In this document: positions 1 to 6,449 of the stretch, one piece after another
How the letters are laid out: the number at the start of each line of letters is the position of its first letter
Position numbering within the stretch: position 1 is the first letter of the stretch
Assembly (NCBI GenBank): GCA_002732675.1
Contig: NVRR01000008.1
Coordinates: 2,783 to 12,757 of the forward strand
Origin: Sneathiella sp.
GTDB lineage: Bacteria > Pseudomonadota > Alphaproteobacteria > Sneathiellales > Sneathiellaceae
Length of the DNA stretch: 9,975 nt
Direction: 5' to 3'
Notes under the pieces: generated by a model
Databases searched by the model: none
Told to the model about the DNA's origin: nothing
The model's input: only the letters and a program-made list of their open reading frames with translations
Program-made: the position numbers and the translations under genes

Positions 1-1
1 A

Positions 2-583
2 GACTGGGCCATTATCGATGTTGGCGGGGTCGGCTATCTGGTTTTCTGTTCTGGCCGGACGTTGCGCATGATGCCGGAGGTTGGCGGGACCGTCAGCCTG
101 CATATCGAAACCAATGTGCGCGAAGATCATATCCACCTTTATGGTTTTCAGGAGGTTTCCGAACGAATCTGGTTCGTTTTGTTGCAAACTGTGCAGGGTG
201 TAGGTGCCAAAGTGGGGCTGGCGGTTCTCTCCCTATACAGCGGCGATGAGCTGACTCAAATTATTGCGGCTGGTGATAAAACGGCGCTGACCCGGGTGAC
301 CGGCGTCGGCCCGAAAGTCGCGACGCGGATCGCGACAGAGCTGAAAGACAAAGTCGCCAAGATGGATTTAGGCCCCGTGGCCTTCGCCGCAGAGGTGACG
401 AGACCCGCTGGTGGCAACGGGCCGGATCAGGTGGCGGCCGGGGATGCTGTGTCGGCGCTGGTGAATTTAGGCTATGGCCGGGCTGACGCATTTGGCGCTG
501 TCGCCGCAGCGGTCCGCGCGCAAGGGGTGGACGCCACGGTTGCGTCTCTGATTACCGCCGGCCTTAAGGAATTGGCGGCATGA
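2..583 (+). CDS. ruvA: Holliday junction DNA helicase subunit RuvA (5' end cut off by window)
   Basis: RuvA binds four-way Holliday junctions as a tetramer and recruits the RuvB motor for branch migration in recombination and fork repair. The reading frame is open from base 2, and translation there ([15 protein letters not shown]) is the OB-fold of domain I, so the true start lies upstream. About 193 residues are visible against a usual 200 or so, meaning only about 10-15 are missing. Two helix-hairpin-helix motifs are seen at visible residues 66-70 (GVGAK) and 101-105 (GVGPK), followed by ATELKDK. A low-complexity linker leads to the small C-terminal domain III that contacts RuvB (about residues 146-193, with the [11 protein letters not shown] segment). 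The stop overlaps the ruvB start (ATGA), so the two are translationally coupled. RuvC is expected just upstream but is not in view. Confidence 0.97.
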   Translation, partial: DWAIIDVGGVGYLVFCSGRTLRMMPEVGGTVSLHIETNVREDHIHLYGFQEVSERIWFVLLQTVQGVGAKVGLAVLSLYSGDELTQIIAAGDKTALTRVTGVGPKVATRIATELKDKVAKMDLGPVAFAAEVTRPAGGNGPDQVAAGDAVSALVNLGYGRADAFGAVAAAVRAQGVDATVASLITAGLKELAA

Positions 584-1620
584 CCGAGGAACGTCTCATC
601 AGTACCGCTGAAGGCGAACAGGATTTGATTGAGGCGCAATTCCGCCCGCAGGTACTGAGCGATTTTATCGGTCAAAAGCAAGTACGGGAGAATTTGAACG
701 TCTTCATCCAGGCGGCGAAATCACGTGGAGAAGCCCTTGATCATGTGATGTTTTTTGGCCCTCCTGGCCTTGGGAAAACCACCCTTGCTCAAATCGTTGC
801 GCGGGAGCTTGGCGTGAGCTTCCGGGCCACCGCAGGCCCGGTCATCACCAAGGCAGGCGACCTCGCGGCGCTGTTGACCAATCTGGAAGCAAACGACGTT
901 CTCTTCATTGATGAAATCCACCGGTTGAGCCCGGCCGTCGAGGAAATTCTTTATCCGGCCATGGAGGATTTCCATCTCGACTTGATCATCGGGGAGGGGC
1001 CATCTGCCCGGTCCGTGCGCATTGACCTGCCGCCGTTCACGCTGGTCGGAGCCACCACGCGTTCCGGCTTGATAACAACGCCGCTTCGGGAGCGGTTTGG
1101 CATTCCGCTGCGGATGAATTTCTATGAGCCGGACGAGCTCAAACTGATTGTGGCGCGCGGCGCCCGGGTTCTTGGGGTGAACTTAACTGAAGACGGTGCC
1201 GTTGAAATCGCCAATCGTAGCCGGGGCACCCCGCGTGTTGCCGGACGGCTGCTGCGCCGGGTGCGGGACTTTGCCTTCGTTGCCGGGGCCGATCTGGTGG
1301 ATGCGGTAAAGGCCGATGCGGCGCTCAATCGGCTTGAAGTCGACAAACGCGGGCTGGACAGCATGGATCGGCGCTATCTTGGGCGCATTGCCAACGATTT
1401 TGGCGGCGGCCCGGTGGGGGTCGAGACTTTATCGGCGGCGCTTTCCGAGCCTCGCGACGCCATTGAGGATATTATCGAGCCATATCTGATCCAGCAGGGC
1501 TTTTTGCAGCGCACGCCGCGCGGACGCATGCTGACTAAAGCGGCCTTTGATCATCTGGGCCTCGCGTTCCCAAAAGAAATTGGCGCTCAGCTTAATCTGG
1601 TCGAGGATGAAAATGGCTGA
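580..1620 (+). CDS. ruvB: Holliday junction branch-migration ATPase RuvB
   Basis: RuvB is the AAA+ hexameric motor that pulls DNA through the RuvA-bound Holliday junction. The 346-residue product has the family's normal length. Visible motifs in order: Walker [10 protein letters not shown] (residues 60-68), Walker B LFIDEIHR (108-115), sensor 1 GATTRSG (157-163), an arginine finger in TPLRERFG near residue 170, and sensor 2 [12 protein letters not shown] (216-227). The C-terminal winged helix includes DRRYLGRI and ends with the typical [12 protein letters not shown] segment (305-316). The ATG at 580 overlaps the ruvA stop by four bases, which supports this start and tight coupling. Nothing is missing or unusual. 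The 3' end overlaps ybgC by eight bases. Confidence 0.99.
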   Translation: MTEERLISTAEGEQDLIEAQFRPQVLSDFIGQKQVRENLNVFIQAAKSRGEALDHVMFFGPPGLGKTTLAQIVARELGVSFRATAGPVITKAGDLAALLTNLEANDVLFIDEIHRLSPAVEEILYPAMEDFHLDLIIGEGPSARSVRIDLPPFTLVGATTRSGLITTPLRERFGIPLRMNFYEPDELKLIVARGARVLGVNLTEDGAVEIANRSRGTPRVAGRLLRRVRDFAFVAGADLVDAVKADAALNRLEVDKRGLDSMDRRYLGRIANDFGGGPVGVETLSAALSEPRDAIEDIIEPYLIQQGFLQRTPRGRMLTKAAFDHLGLAFPKEIGAQLNLVEDENG

Positions 1621-2062
1621 AGCTGTGATGCTGGGACGGATGGAAGATACGGCGGAGGGCAAATCTCATATCTTCCCGGTGCAAGTTTACTGGGAGGACA
1701 CCGACGCGGGCGGGATTGTCTATTATGCCAATTACCTCAAATTCACCGAACGGGCACGCACCGACATGCTGCGCGGCCTTGGCATCAATCAGCAAGCGAT
1801 GATGGAAGACGGCGCGAATTTTGTTGTCCGTGCCTGTAAGATTGAGTATCTGATCCCTGCGAAGATGGAGGATCAACTGACTGTGGTCACGCGCCTCACG
1901 GATTTACGGGGCGCCTCCATGCGGATGAAGCAGGATATTTATCGTGATCGTGATAAACTGGTCACAACGGAAGTCCGCGTGGCCTGTTTGGGGGCAGAAG
2001 GACGGCCACAGCGTCTTTCTTCTGCCATAAATGACAAGTTTAATGCAATATTAGGGGTATAG
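1613..2062 (+). CDS. ybgC: YbgC-family acyl-CoA thioesterase of the tol-pal cluster
   Basis: This is a hotdog-fold thioesterase. Family members hydrolyse acyl-CoA or acyl-ACP thioesters in the cytoplasm, and E. coli YbgC has been linked to phospholipid enzymes; its exact role beside Tol-Pal is unsettled. The signature [19 protein letters not shown] lies at residues 26-44. Asp31 matches the catalytic Asp18 of E. coli YbgC, and Tyr38 stands where E. coli has His25. The open frame continues upstream into ruvB, but ATG 1613 is chosen because it gives 149 residues, close to the family norm, and has a CGAGG Shine-Dalgarno sequence six bases before it. In-frame ATGs at 1607, 1628 and 1640 are less likely alternatives. 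It overlaps ruvB by eight bases and leads into tolQ 49 bases later. Confidence 0.93.
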   Translation: MAEAVMLGRMEDTAEGKSHIFPVQVYWEDTDAGGIVYYANYLKFTERARTDMLRGLGINQQAMMEDGANFVVRACKIEYLIPAKMEDQLTVVTRLTDLRGASMRMKQDIYRDRDKLVTTEVRVACLGAEGRPQRLSSAINDKFNAILGV

Positions 2063-2066
2063 GGAC

Positions 2067-2111
2067 ATGACCCTTGGGATTGAGACCTATTCTTTAGCCG
2101 GGAAAGCGTAA
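2067..2111 (+). other. Candidate 14-codon upstream ORF ending exactly at the tolQ start
   Basis: An ATG four bases after the ybgC stop opens a 14-codon frame (MTLGIETYSLAGKA) that ends in TAA at 2109-2111, directly against the tolQ ATG at 2112 and in the same frame. An AGGGG sequence at 2053-2057 sits nine bases before this ATG. The frame fills the whole ybgC-tolQ gap, so ribosomes could pass from ybgC to tolQ without a break. A frame this short without a stop can easily arise by chance, and no known leader peptide is recognised. It could serve translational coupling, be a relic of a longer TolQ N-terminus, or mean nothing. Confidence 0.3.
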
Positions 2112-2834
2112 ATGGAAAACGAAACGATTGTCGTCACCCAGGAATTGGGCGGCGGTGCACATGATTTATCGATGATTGGTCTATTTTTACAGGCTGATAT
2201 TGTTGTTCAGCTGGTGATGATTGTGCTTATTCTTGCGTCCTTCTGGAGCTGGGCGATCATTATTGAAAAAATCATCCGGTTTCGTCGGGTCACCGCTGAT
2301 TCAGATGATTTTGAAAACGAATTCTGGTCCGGCGGTAATCTTGAGGATCTGTATCGGCGGGTCGGCACCACCCCGGATAACCCTCTTGCCATGCTGTTTT
2401 CTTCTGCCATGCGTGAATGGTCACGCTCCACAGAAAAAGGCATCGACAAAAATACCCATACCGGCTTGCAGGCGCGCATTCATCAGGTTATGCGAGTGAC
2501 CATCGACCGCGAAGTGGAACGGCTGGAGAAATATCTCGGCTTCCTGGCAACGGTCGGCTCGACCGCGACATTCCTCGGGCTTTTCGGCACGGTCTGGGGG
2601 ATTATGAACAGCTTCCAGTCCATCGCCGCCACCAAGGACACCAGCCTTGCCGTGGTCGCGCCGGGTATTGCCGAAGCGCTGTTCGCGACGGCCCTGGGCC
2701 TCGTCGCGGCTATCCCTGCAGTGGTCGCCTATAACAAATTCTCCAATGACCTGCAGCGGATTATTACCCGGCTCGAAGGCTTCGCGGGCGAATTCTCCGC
2801 GATCCTGTCACGCCAGCTCGATCAGGGCGAATAG
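2112..2834 (+). CDS. tolQ: Tol-Pal system inner-membrane proton-channel subunit TolQ
   Basis: TolQ is the MotA/ExbB-family subunit that forms, with TolR, the proton channel energising TolA in the inner membrane. The 240-residue protein shows the expected three transmembrane segments: about residues 31-51, 143-167 (TVGSTATFLGLFGTVWGI) and 181-208 (VAPGIAEALFATALGLVAAIP). A large cytoplasmic loop lies between the first two. Segments two and three carry the highly conserved Thr, Gly and Pro residues of the MotA/TolQ/ExbB domain. A GGGA sequence at 2100-2103 sits eight bases before the ATG. The stop is two bases before tolR. The gene is preceded by a short in-frame ORF, described separately. Length and motifs are ordinary for the family. 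Confidence 0.98.
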   Translation: MENETIVVTQELGGGAHDLSMIGLFLQADIVVQLVMIVLILASFWSWAIIIEKIIRFRRVTADSDDFENEFWSGGNLEDLYRRVGTTPDNPLAMLFSSAMREWSRSTEKGIDKNTHTGLQARIHQVMRVTIDREVERLEKYLGFLATVGSTATFLGLFGTVWGIMNSFQSIAATKDTSLAVVAPGIAEALFATALGLVAAIPAVVAYNKFSNDLQRIITRLEGFAGEFSAILSRQLDQGE

Positions 2835-2836
2835 CC

Positions 2837-3301
2837 ATGGAGGGAAACCATTACACAGCCTTTACCGGCAAGGGTCGTCGTCGCCGTCATACTCAAATGT
2901 CGGAAATCAATGTGACGCCGTTTGTCGACGTTATGTTGGTGCTGCTGATCGTCTTTATGGTGACCGCACCGTTACTGACCGTCGGCGTACCGCTGGAGCT
3001 GCCCAATGCCAAATCCGCCACCGTTCAGGGCAATGACGAGCCGTTGGTGATCAGTATCGATGGGGACGGGAGGTTGTTTCTGGAGGATATCGAGGTGAGC
3101 ATCGAAAATCTGGTGCCGAAACTGCAGGCCGTCACCGGCGCTAAGCAGGATCAGCGTATTTTTGTCCGCGGTGATACCAATGTTGAATATGGGCGCGTGC
3201 TGGCCGTGATGGGCGAAATTCATAACGCTGGCTTCAAGCGCGTTGCCATGGTCTCTGCCGGACCTGGCAAAGCCAAACCTAAAACCGACAAGAAAAACTA
3301 G
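2837..3301 (+). CDS. tolR: Tol-Pal system subunit TolR (ExbD/TolR family)
   Basis: TolR is the single-pass partner of TolQ. Its transmembrane aspartate carries protons, and its periplasmic domain acts on peptidoglycan and TolA. The 154-residue product has a basic cytoplasmic N-terminus (GRRRRHTQ), the ExbD/TolR signature SEINVTPFVDVMLVLLIVFMV with the protonatable Asp at residue 31, and one membrane segment ending near residue 48. A periplasmic domain follows (about 50-140) with the RIFVRGDTNVEYGRVLAVMG segment. The tail is Lys-rich (KAKPKTDKKN). The ATG lies two bases after the tolQ stop, with AGGGCG about eight bases before it inside tolQ, consistent with coupled translation. The tolA start follows within 15 bases. 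Confidence 0.98.
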   Translation: MEGNHYTAFTGKGRRRRHTQMSEINVTPFVDVMLVLLIVFMVTAPLLTVGVPLELPNAKSATVQGNDEPLVISIDGDGRLFLEDIEVSIENLVPKLQAVTGAKQDQRIFVRGDTNVEYGRVLAVMGEIHNAGFKRVAMVSAGPGKAKPKTDKKN

Positions 3302-3316
3302 GAGCGGTTGTTCGGA

Positions 3317-4204
3317 ATGAGGGTCGCCGCATTATCATCGGCTGTGTTGCATATGCTGATCCTGGCGGTCATGTATGTCGGCCTGCCAATTTTTACCGAT
3401 CCGAAATTGTATGAGCCGCCGGTCATCATCGAGGTGGAAATCGTCGAGATTTCCGATATCACCAATCTGCCAAAACCGGCGCCAAAGCCTGATCCGGAGC
3501 CGGAACCGAAGCCTGAGCCCAAATCTGAGCCGAAACCGGAACCCAAGCCTGAGCCTGTCCCGGCACCACCACCACCACCACCAAAACCTGAGCCCGAGCC
3601 AGAACCAGAGCCAGAACCGGAACCCAAAACGGAACCGGAGCCGGAACCTGTTAAAACGGCACCCGTGCCCAAACCCCAGGTGAAACCGAAGCCGAAGCCA
3701 AAACCGGAGCCAAAAAAGCCCGAGCCCAAGCCGGAACCGAAGAAGCCTAAATTTGACATCAAACAGATGAAAGCGCTGTTGGACAAAAAGAAAAAGGAGC
3801 AGGCGGCGAGCCAACCCGCCGATAAGGACACAAAAAAGTCAAATTCTGCTGAAAAAGTGCCGAACACGTCAACCAAGGCAATGGATAGATCTTTGCCTAT
3901 GACGCTGAGTGAGGAAGATGCCTTGCGACAACAGGTGCAAAAATGCTGGATTGTGCCGATAGGTGCCGCAGATGCAGGCGATCTTGTCGTCTCTATTCGA
4001 ATGCGTTTCAATCAGGATGGCACGTTGAACGGCTATCCAGAAATTATTATGGATGGTGGCTTTAAGAGTGAGTTTCATCGTGTTGCCGCGGAAAGTGCGA
4101 AGCGGGCGGTCCTCAAGTGCGCGCCATATAAGCTGCCACTTGAAAAGTATGAAAGCTGGCGCGAAGTTAAGATGAATTTTGATCCGAAGGATATGTTCAG
4201 GTGA
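3317..4204 (+). CDS. tolA: Tol-Pal periplasm-spanning protein TolA with Pro-Glu/Pro-Lys spacer
   Basis: TolA is anchored in the inner membrane, is energised by TolQ-TolR, and contacts TolB and Pal across the periplasm. From ATG 3317 it is 295 residues. Residues 4-26 form the single N-terminal membrane anchor, residues 52-145 are an extended Pro-Glu/Pro-Lys repeat, residues 146-190 are a Lys-rich linker starting [15 protein letters not shown], and residues 195-295 are the globular C-terminal domain. That domain starts [14 protein letters not shown] and has Cys210 (QKCWIVP) and Cys268 (LKCAPYKLP), a probable disulfide. A TTG at 3308 in the same frame would add three residues, but it lies only three bases after GGAG; ATG 3317 is 12 bases after it. 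Neither spacing is ideal. The spacer type is TonB-like and differs from the alanine-rich helix of E. coli TolA. Confidence 0.95.
   Translation: MRVAALSSAVLHMLILAVMYVGLPIFTDPKLYEPPVIIEVEIVEISDITNLPKPAPKPDPEPEPKPEPKSEPKPEPKPEPVPAPPPPPPKPEPEPEPEPEPEPKTEPEPEPVKTAPVPKPQVKPKPKPKPEPKKPEPKPEPKKPKFDIKQMKALLDKKKKEQAASQPADKDTKKSNSAEKVPNTSTKAMDRSLPMTLSEEDALRQQVQKCWIVPIGAADAGDLVVSIRMRFNQDGTLNGYPEIIMDGGFKSEFHRVAAESAKRAVLKCAPYKLPLEKYESWREVKMNFDPKDMFR
3470..3751 (+). repeat. Low-complexity PE/PK-coding repeat tract in tolA
   Basis: This stretch codes for roughly 47 proline-containing dipeptides, mostly Pro-Glu and Pro-Lys. It contains an acidic block (residues 90-112), a basic block (residues 121-145) and a run of six CCA codons at 3566-3583 giving six prolines. 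Codons are mixed (CCG, CCA, CCT, CCC; GAG, GAA; AAG, AAA), so the protein pattern is kept while the DNA is only roughly six-base periodic. A polyproline-II rod is expected. Such tracts can vary in length between strains by slippage. It is not a CRISPR or other DNA-level array. Confidence 0.9.
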
Positions 4205-5562
4205 TGGGAAAGAGAATGATCGGTAGAGTACAAAAAGCCTATATCTTTGCGGTCGGATTGATCGTCGTGTTGTCCCTGTCCGTCCCGGCACGGGCGGAGC
4301 TGGTCATCGATATTACCCAGGGCAATATCAAACCACTCCCCGTCGCGGTTACAGATTTGTTCGGCGAGACGGAGACGGCAGTGAAGCTCGGCAAACAGAT
4401 TGCCGATGTGATCCGCGCCGATTTGGAGCGTTCCGGTTTGTTCAAACCGATTGACGAGCGGGCCTTCCTGCAACGGCCCGCCGATCTGCAGGTTATTCCG
4501 GTTTACGCTAATTGGCGCAAAATTGATGCGCAGGCGCTCTCAACCGGTTTGGTTCGGGCGCTGCCGGACGGCCAGATCAATGTGCAATTTCGGCTTTGGG
4601 ACGTTTTCGCAGAGCAATACCTCACGGGCATTCAATTTACCTCACCGCCCGCCAGCTGGCGGGAGATTGCCCATCGCCTTGCCGACGTGATTTACAAGCG
4701 GCTAACCGGGGAAGAGGGATATTTCAACACAAAGATTGTTTATGTTTCAGAATCCGGTCCGCCGGACCGCCGCATCAAACGGCTGGCGATGATGGATCAG
4801 GATGGGGAAAATCATAGTTTCCTCACCGATGGCAACGACCTGGTTTTAACACCGCGTTTCTCGCCGACACAGGATTCCAAGGTCATCACCTATCTTTCCT
4901 ATTTCGGCGACAAGCCCCGGGTTTATTTGTATGACCTTGATTTAGGGCGGCAGGAAATTCTCGGCGAGTTTCCGGGTATGACATTCGCGCCAAGGTTTTC
5001 GCCATCCGGCAATCAAGTGGTCATGAGCATGGCCAAGGATGGCAACACTGAAATATATATTATGGATCTCAGGACCCGTGCAATTAAGCGCCTGACCAAT
5101 CATCCCGGGATCGATACAGCGCCGTCCTTCTCGCCGGACGGCACGCAAATCGTCTTTGAATCGGATCGTGGTGGCCGCCAGCAGCTGTATGTTATGAATG
5201 CCGATGGCTCCAATGTGAAGCGGATTAGCTTCGGAAGTGGTAATTATGGCACACCTGTATGGTCGCCTCGCGGAGATTTGATTGCTTTTACAAAATTAAC
5301 CGGGGGTCAGTTCTCCATAGGCGTTATGAGGACTGATGGCTCGCAAGAACGTATCCTGACGGAAGGTTTTCACAATGAAGGACCTTCCTGGTCGCCAAAC
5401 GGGCGGGTTTTAGTGTTTTTCCGGCAGATTCCGGGAAAAAATGATGGCTTAAGCGATAAAGTTCGCTTGTGGTCAATCGACCTAACAGGATATAACGAAC
5501 GTGAGGTGATTTCGCCACGTGACGGGTCCGACCCTGCTTGGTCGCCCCTGTTGAATAGATGA
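4204..5562 (+). CDS. tolB: Periplasmic Tol-Pal beta-propeller protein TolB
   Basis: TolB is a soluble periplasmic protein that binds Pal and TolA and controls how Pal is released to peptidoglycan at the division site. From ATG 4204 it has 452 residues. A signal peptide (residues 1-31, with a hydrophobic core and cleavage after PARA) is followed by the N-terminal TolB domain (about 32-160, with the NWRKIDAQALSTG segment). A C-terminal six-bladed propeller follows, made of WD40-like PD40 repeats with recurring FSP and WSP motifs (APRFSPSG, APSFSPDGTQIVF, TPVWSPRG, GPSWSPNG). The start overlaps the tolA stop as TGATG. GTG 4201, nine bases after AAGGA, and ATG 4216 are in-frame alternatives that would leave the mature protein unchanged. 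The last codons overlap a candidate pal promoter. Confidence 0.97.
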   Translation: MGKRMIGRVQKAYIFAVGLIVVLSLSVPARAELVIDITQGNIKPLPVAVTDLFGETETAVKLGKQIADVIRADLERSGLFKPIDERAFLQRPADLQVIPVYANWRKIDAQALSTGLVRALPDGQINVQFRLWDVFAEQYLTGIQFTSPPASWREIAHRLADVIYKRLTGEEGYFNTKIVYVSESGPPDRRIKRLAMMDQDGENHSFLTDGNDLVLTPRFSPTQDSKVITYLSYFGDKPRVYLYDLDLGRQEILGEFPGMTFAPRFSPSGNQVVMSMAKDGNTEIYIMDLRTRAIKRLTNHPGIDTAPSFSPDGTQIVFESDRGGRQQLYVMNADGSNVKRISFGSGNYGTPVWSPRGDLIAFTKLTGGQFSIGVMRTDGSQERILTEGFHNEGPSWSPNGRVLVFFRQIPGKNDGLSDKVRLWSIDLTGYNEREVISPRDGSDPAWSPLLNR

Positions 5563-5579
5563 GATCATAGAAGTATAGT
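5551..5579 (+). promoter_or_regulatory. Candidate sigma-70 promoter for pal
   Basis: TTGAAT at 5551-5556 and TATAGT at 5574-5579 are separated by 17 bases, matching 4/6 and 5/6 of the sigma-70 consensus. The -35 element lies in the final tolB codons. Transcription would start near 5586, about 110 bases before pal and about 20 bases before the short ORF at 5608. This would let pal be made in excess over the upstream tol genes. It rests only on sequence match. Confidence 0.45.
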
Positions 5580-5607
5580 GTACGAGTTCTAAATTAGGGG
5601 GATTATC

Positions 5608-5694
5608 TTGGCTAAGCGCACTGATGCAGTTGTGTCCGTGTTTTTCTTGAGATACCCAAAGTTCAATGATTTCCAGAGGATGGGAGTTAAGTAA
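5608..5694 (+). CDS. Candidate 28-codon small ORF or leader peptide before pal
   Basis: A TTG codon at 5608 opens a 28-codon frame that closes with TAA at 5692-5694, one base before the pal ATG at 5696 and in a different frame from pal. AGGGGGA at 5596-5602 gives an unusually strong Shine-Dalgarno match five bases before the TTG. The peptide starts MAKRTDAVVSVFF and ends QRMGVK if TTG is read as Met. It is basic, with one short hydrophobic patch, and has no clear signal peptide or full membrane span. I recognise no family. The arrangement of promoter, Shine-Dalgarno sequence, short frame and pal suggests a translated leader coupled to pal, but a chance frame cannot be excluded. Confidence 0.35.
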   Translation: MAKRTDAVVSVFFLRYPKFNDFQRMGVK

Positions 5695-5695
5695 A

Positions 5696-6238
5696 ATGCG
5701 GCTCAATCTAGGCGTTAAAGCCTTAAGTGTTTTCGCGGCTCTGCTGCTTGTAGCGGCTTGCGAAACGGCACCAACAGAATCCGGTGACAGCTCAGGTGGG
5801 GGCGCGACGACCCAGACGAGTGGAACATCAGGATCTACAACAACAACCGTTGTTACGGAAACAGTAACAATGAGCGTGAAGCCAGGCAGTCAGGAAGATC
5901 TTGTCCTGAATGTCGGTGATCGCGTGTTCTTCGGTTTTGACCAATATAACTTGGCAGATGAAGCACAGACCACATTGCAGCGTCAGGCAGCGTGGCTTGG
6001 CGCTAATCCAGCGGTAACGCTTGTCATCGAAGGCAATACGGATGAACGTGGCACGAGAGAGTATAACTTGGCCCTCGGCGAACGCCGGGCGACTGCGGTT
6101 AAAAACTATCTTGTGACCCTCGGTGTTTCTCCGGGGCGTCTCTCAACCATTTCTTATGGCAAGGAACGTCCTGTGGCGCTCGGTCATAATGAAGCGGCTT
6201 GGGCACAGAACCGGCGTTCGGTTTCCGTCGTAAACTAA
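5696..6238 (+). CDS. pal: Peptidoglycan-associated lipoprotein Pal
   Basis: Pal is the outer-membrane lipoprotein of the Tol-Pal system that binds peptidoglycan through an OmpA-like domain. From ATG 5696 it has 180 residues. A lipoprotein signal ends in lipobox VAAC with the lipidated Cys22, followed by a Ser/Gly/Thr-rich linker (about 28-56) and the OmpA-like domain (about 70-180). The ligand motif IEGNTDERGTREYN at 111-124 places Asp116 and Arg131 fifteen residues apart, as the diaminopimelate-binding Asp and Arg are in OmpA. Asn114 stands where E. coli Pal has His. GGGAG at 5682-5686 is nine bases before the ATG. An upstream in-frame ATG at 5666 is rejected because it would put polar residues before the lipoprotein signal and has no ribosome-binding site. 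A strong terminator follows. Confidence 0.97.
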   Translation: MRLNLGVKALSVFAALLLVAACETAPTESGDSSGGGATTQTSGTSGSTTTTVVTETVTMSVKPGSQEDLVLNVGDRVFFGFDQYNLADEAQTTLQRQAAWLGANPAVTLVIEGNTDERGTREYNLALGERRATAVKNYLVTLGVSPGRLSTISYGKERPVALGHNEAAWAQNRRSVSVVN

Positions 6239-6260
6239 GCGACGCGGAATATTCGATTGG

Positions 6261-6309
6261 CGCCCGCTGCCGTACGAACATTGTGTTCTGTACGACGGCG
6301 GGCGTTTTT
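6261..6309 (+). terminator. Strong intrinsic terminator after pal
   Basis: The left arm at 6261-6280 pairs with 6284-6304 around a three-base TTG loop, giving about 20 pairs with one G-T pair, one A-C mismatch and one bulged T at 6289. The base of the stem is GC-rich (CGCCCGC with GCGGGCG) and is followed directly by TTTTT at 6305-6309. It lies 22 bases after the pal stop, so most tol-pal transcripts should end here before cpoB. Confidence 0.9.
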
Positions 6310-6384
6310 CGTTGCGGTATCGACAGGATTGGCGAAACATCAGGGCCCTTCCTGACCATAATATTGCCAAAATTTCGAGCGAAT

Positions 6385-6413
6385 TTGAATTTTCGGGTAT
6401 GAAGTCATATCTT
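6385..6413 (+). promoter_or_regulatory. Candidate promoter for cpoB-tilS
   Basis: TTGAAT at 6385-6390 and TATCTT at 6408-6413 are spaced by 17 bases, each matching 4/6 of the sigma-70 consensus. The -35 hexamer is the same as in the proposed pal promoter. The upstream stretch 6356-6384 is AT-rich and contains a short inverted repeat AAATT-N7-AATTT (6370-6386) that touches the -35. A start near 6420 would leave about 30 bases before cpoB. A promoter is required somewhere here because the pal terminator lies upstream. The rest of 6310-6449 shows no gene. Confidence 0.4.
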
Positions 6414-6449
6414 ATGCCCTGAGATCTATTAATAGAGGGTGAGCCATTT

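Noticed and set aside
62..64. TTG at 62 as the start of ruvA.
   Set aside because: The frame upstream to base 2 encodes the conserved RuvA OB-fold, so the gene simply begins before the window.
1547..1612. Upstream extension of ybgC to ATG 1547.
   Set aside because: It would overlap ruvB by 74 bases and add residues without homology before the hotdog domain; ATG 1613 has a suitable ribosome-binding site and gives the family length.
3470..3751. Periodic DNA that might be taken for a tandem or CRISPR-like array.
   Set aside because: The period is about six bases with freely varying codons and no spacers; it is explained by selection for Pro-Glu/Pro-Lys protein sequence.
3298..4011. Long minus-strand frames over tolA, one rich in Gly-Ser repeats (237 codons) and one rich in Trp, Arg and Leu runs, plus a plus-strand frame with a His run.
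   Set aside because: They are mirror readings of the PE/PK codons and the CCA run in tolA. TolA itself has clear domains, conserved neighbours and the proper reading frame.
5666..5695. Upstream in-frame start of pal at 5666.
   Set aside because: It lacks a Shine-Dalgarno sequence and would place ten polar residues before the lipoprotein signal; ATG 5696 has GGGAG at nine bases and a standard signal length.
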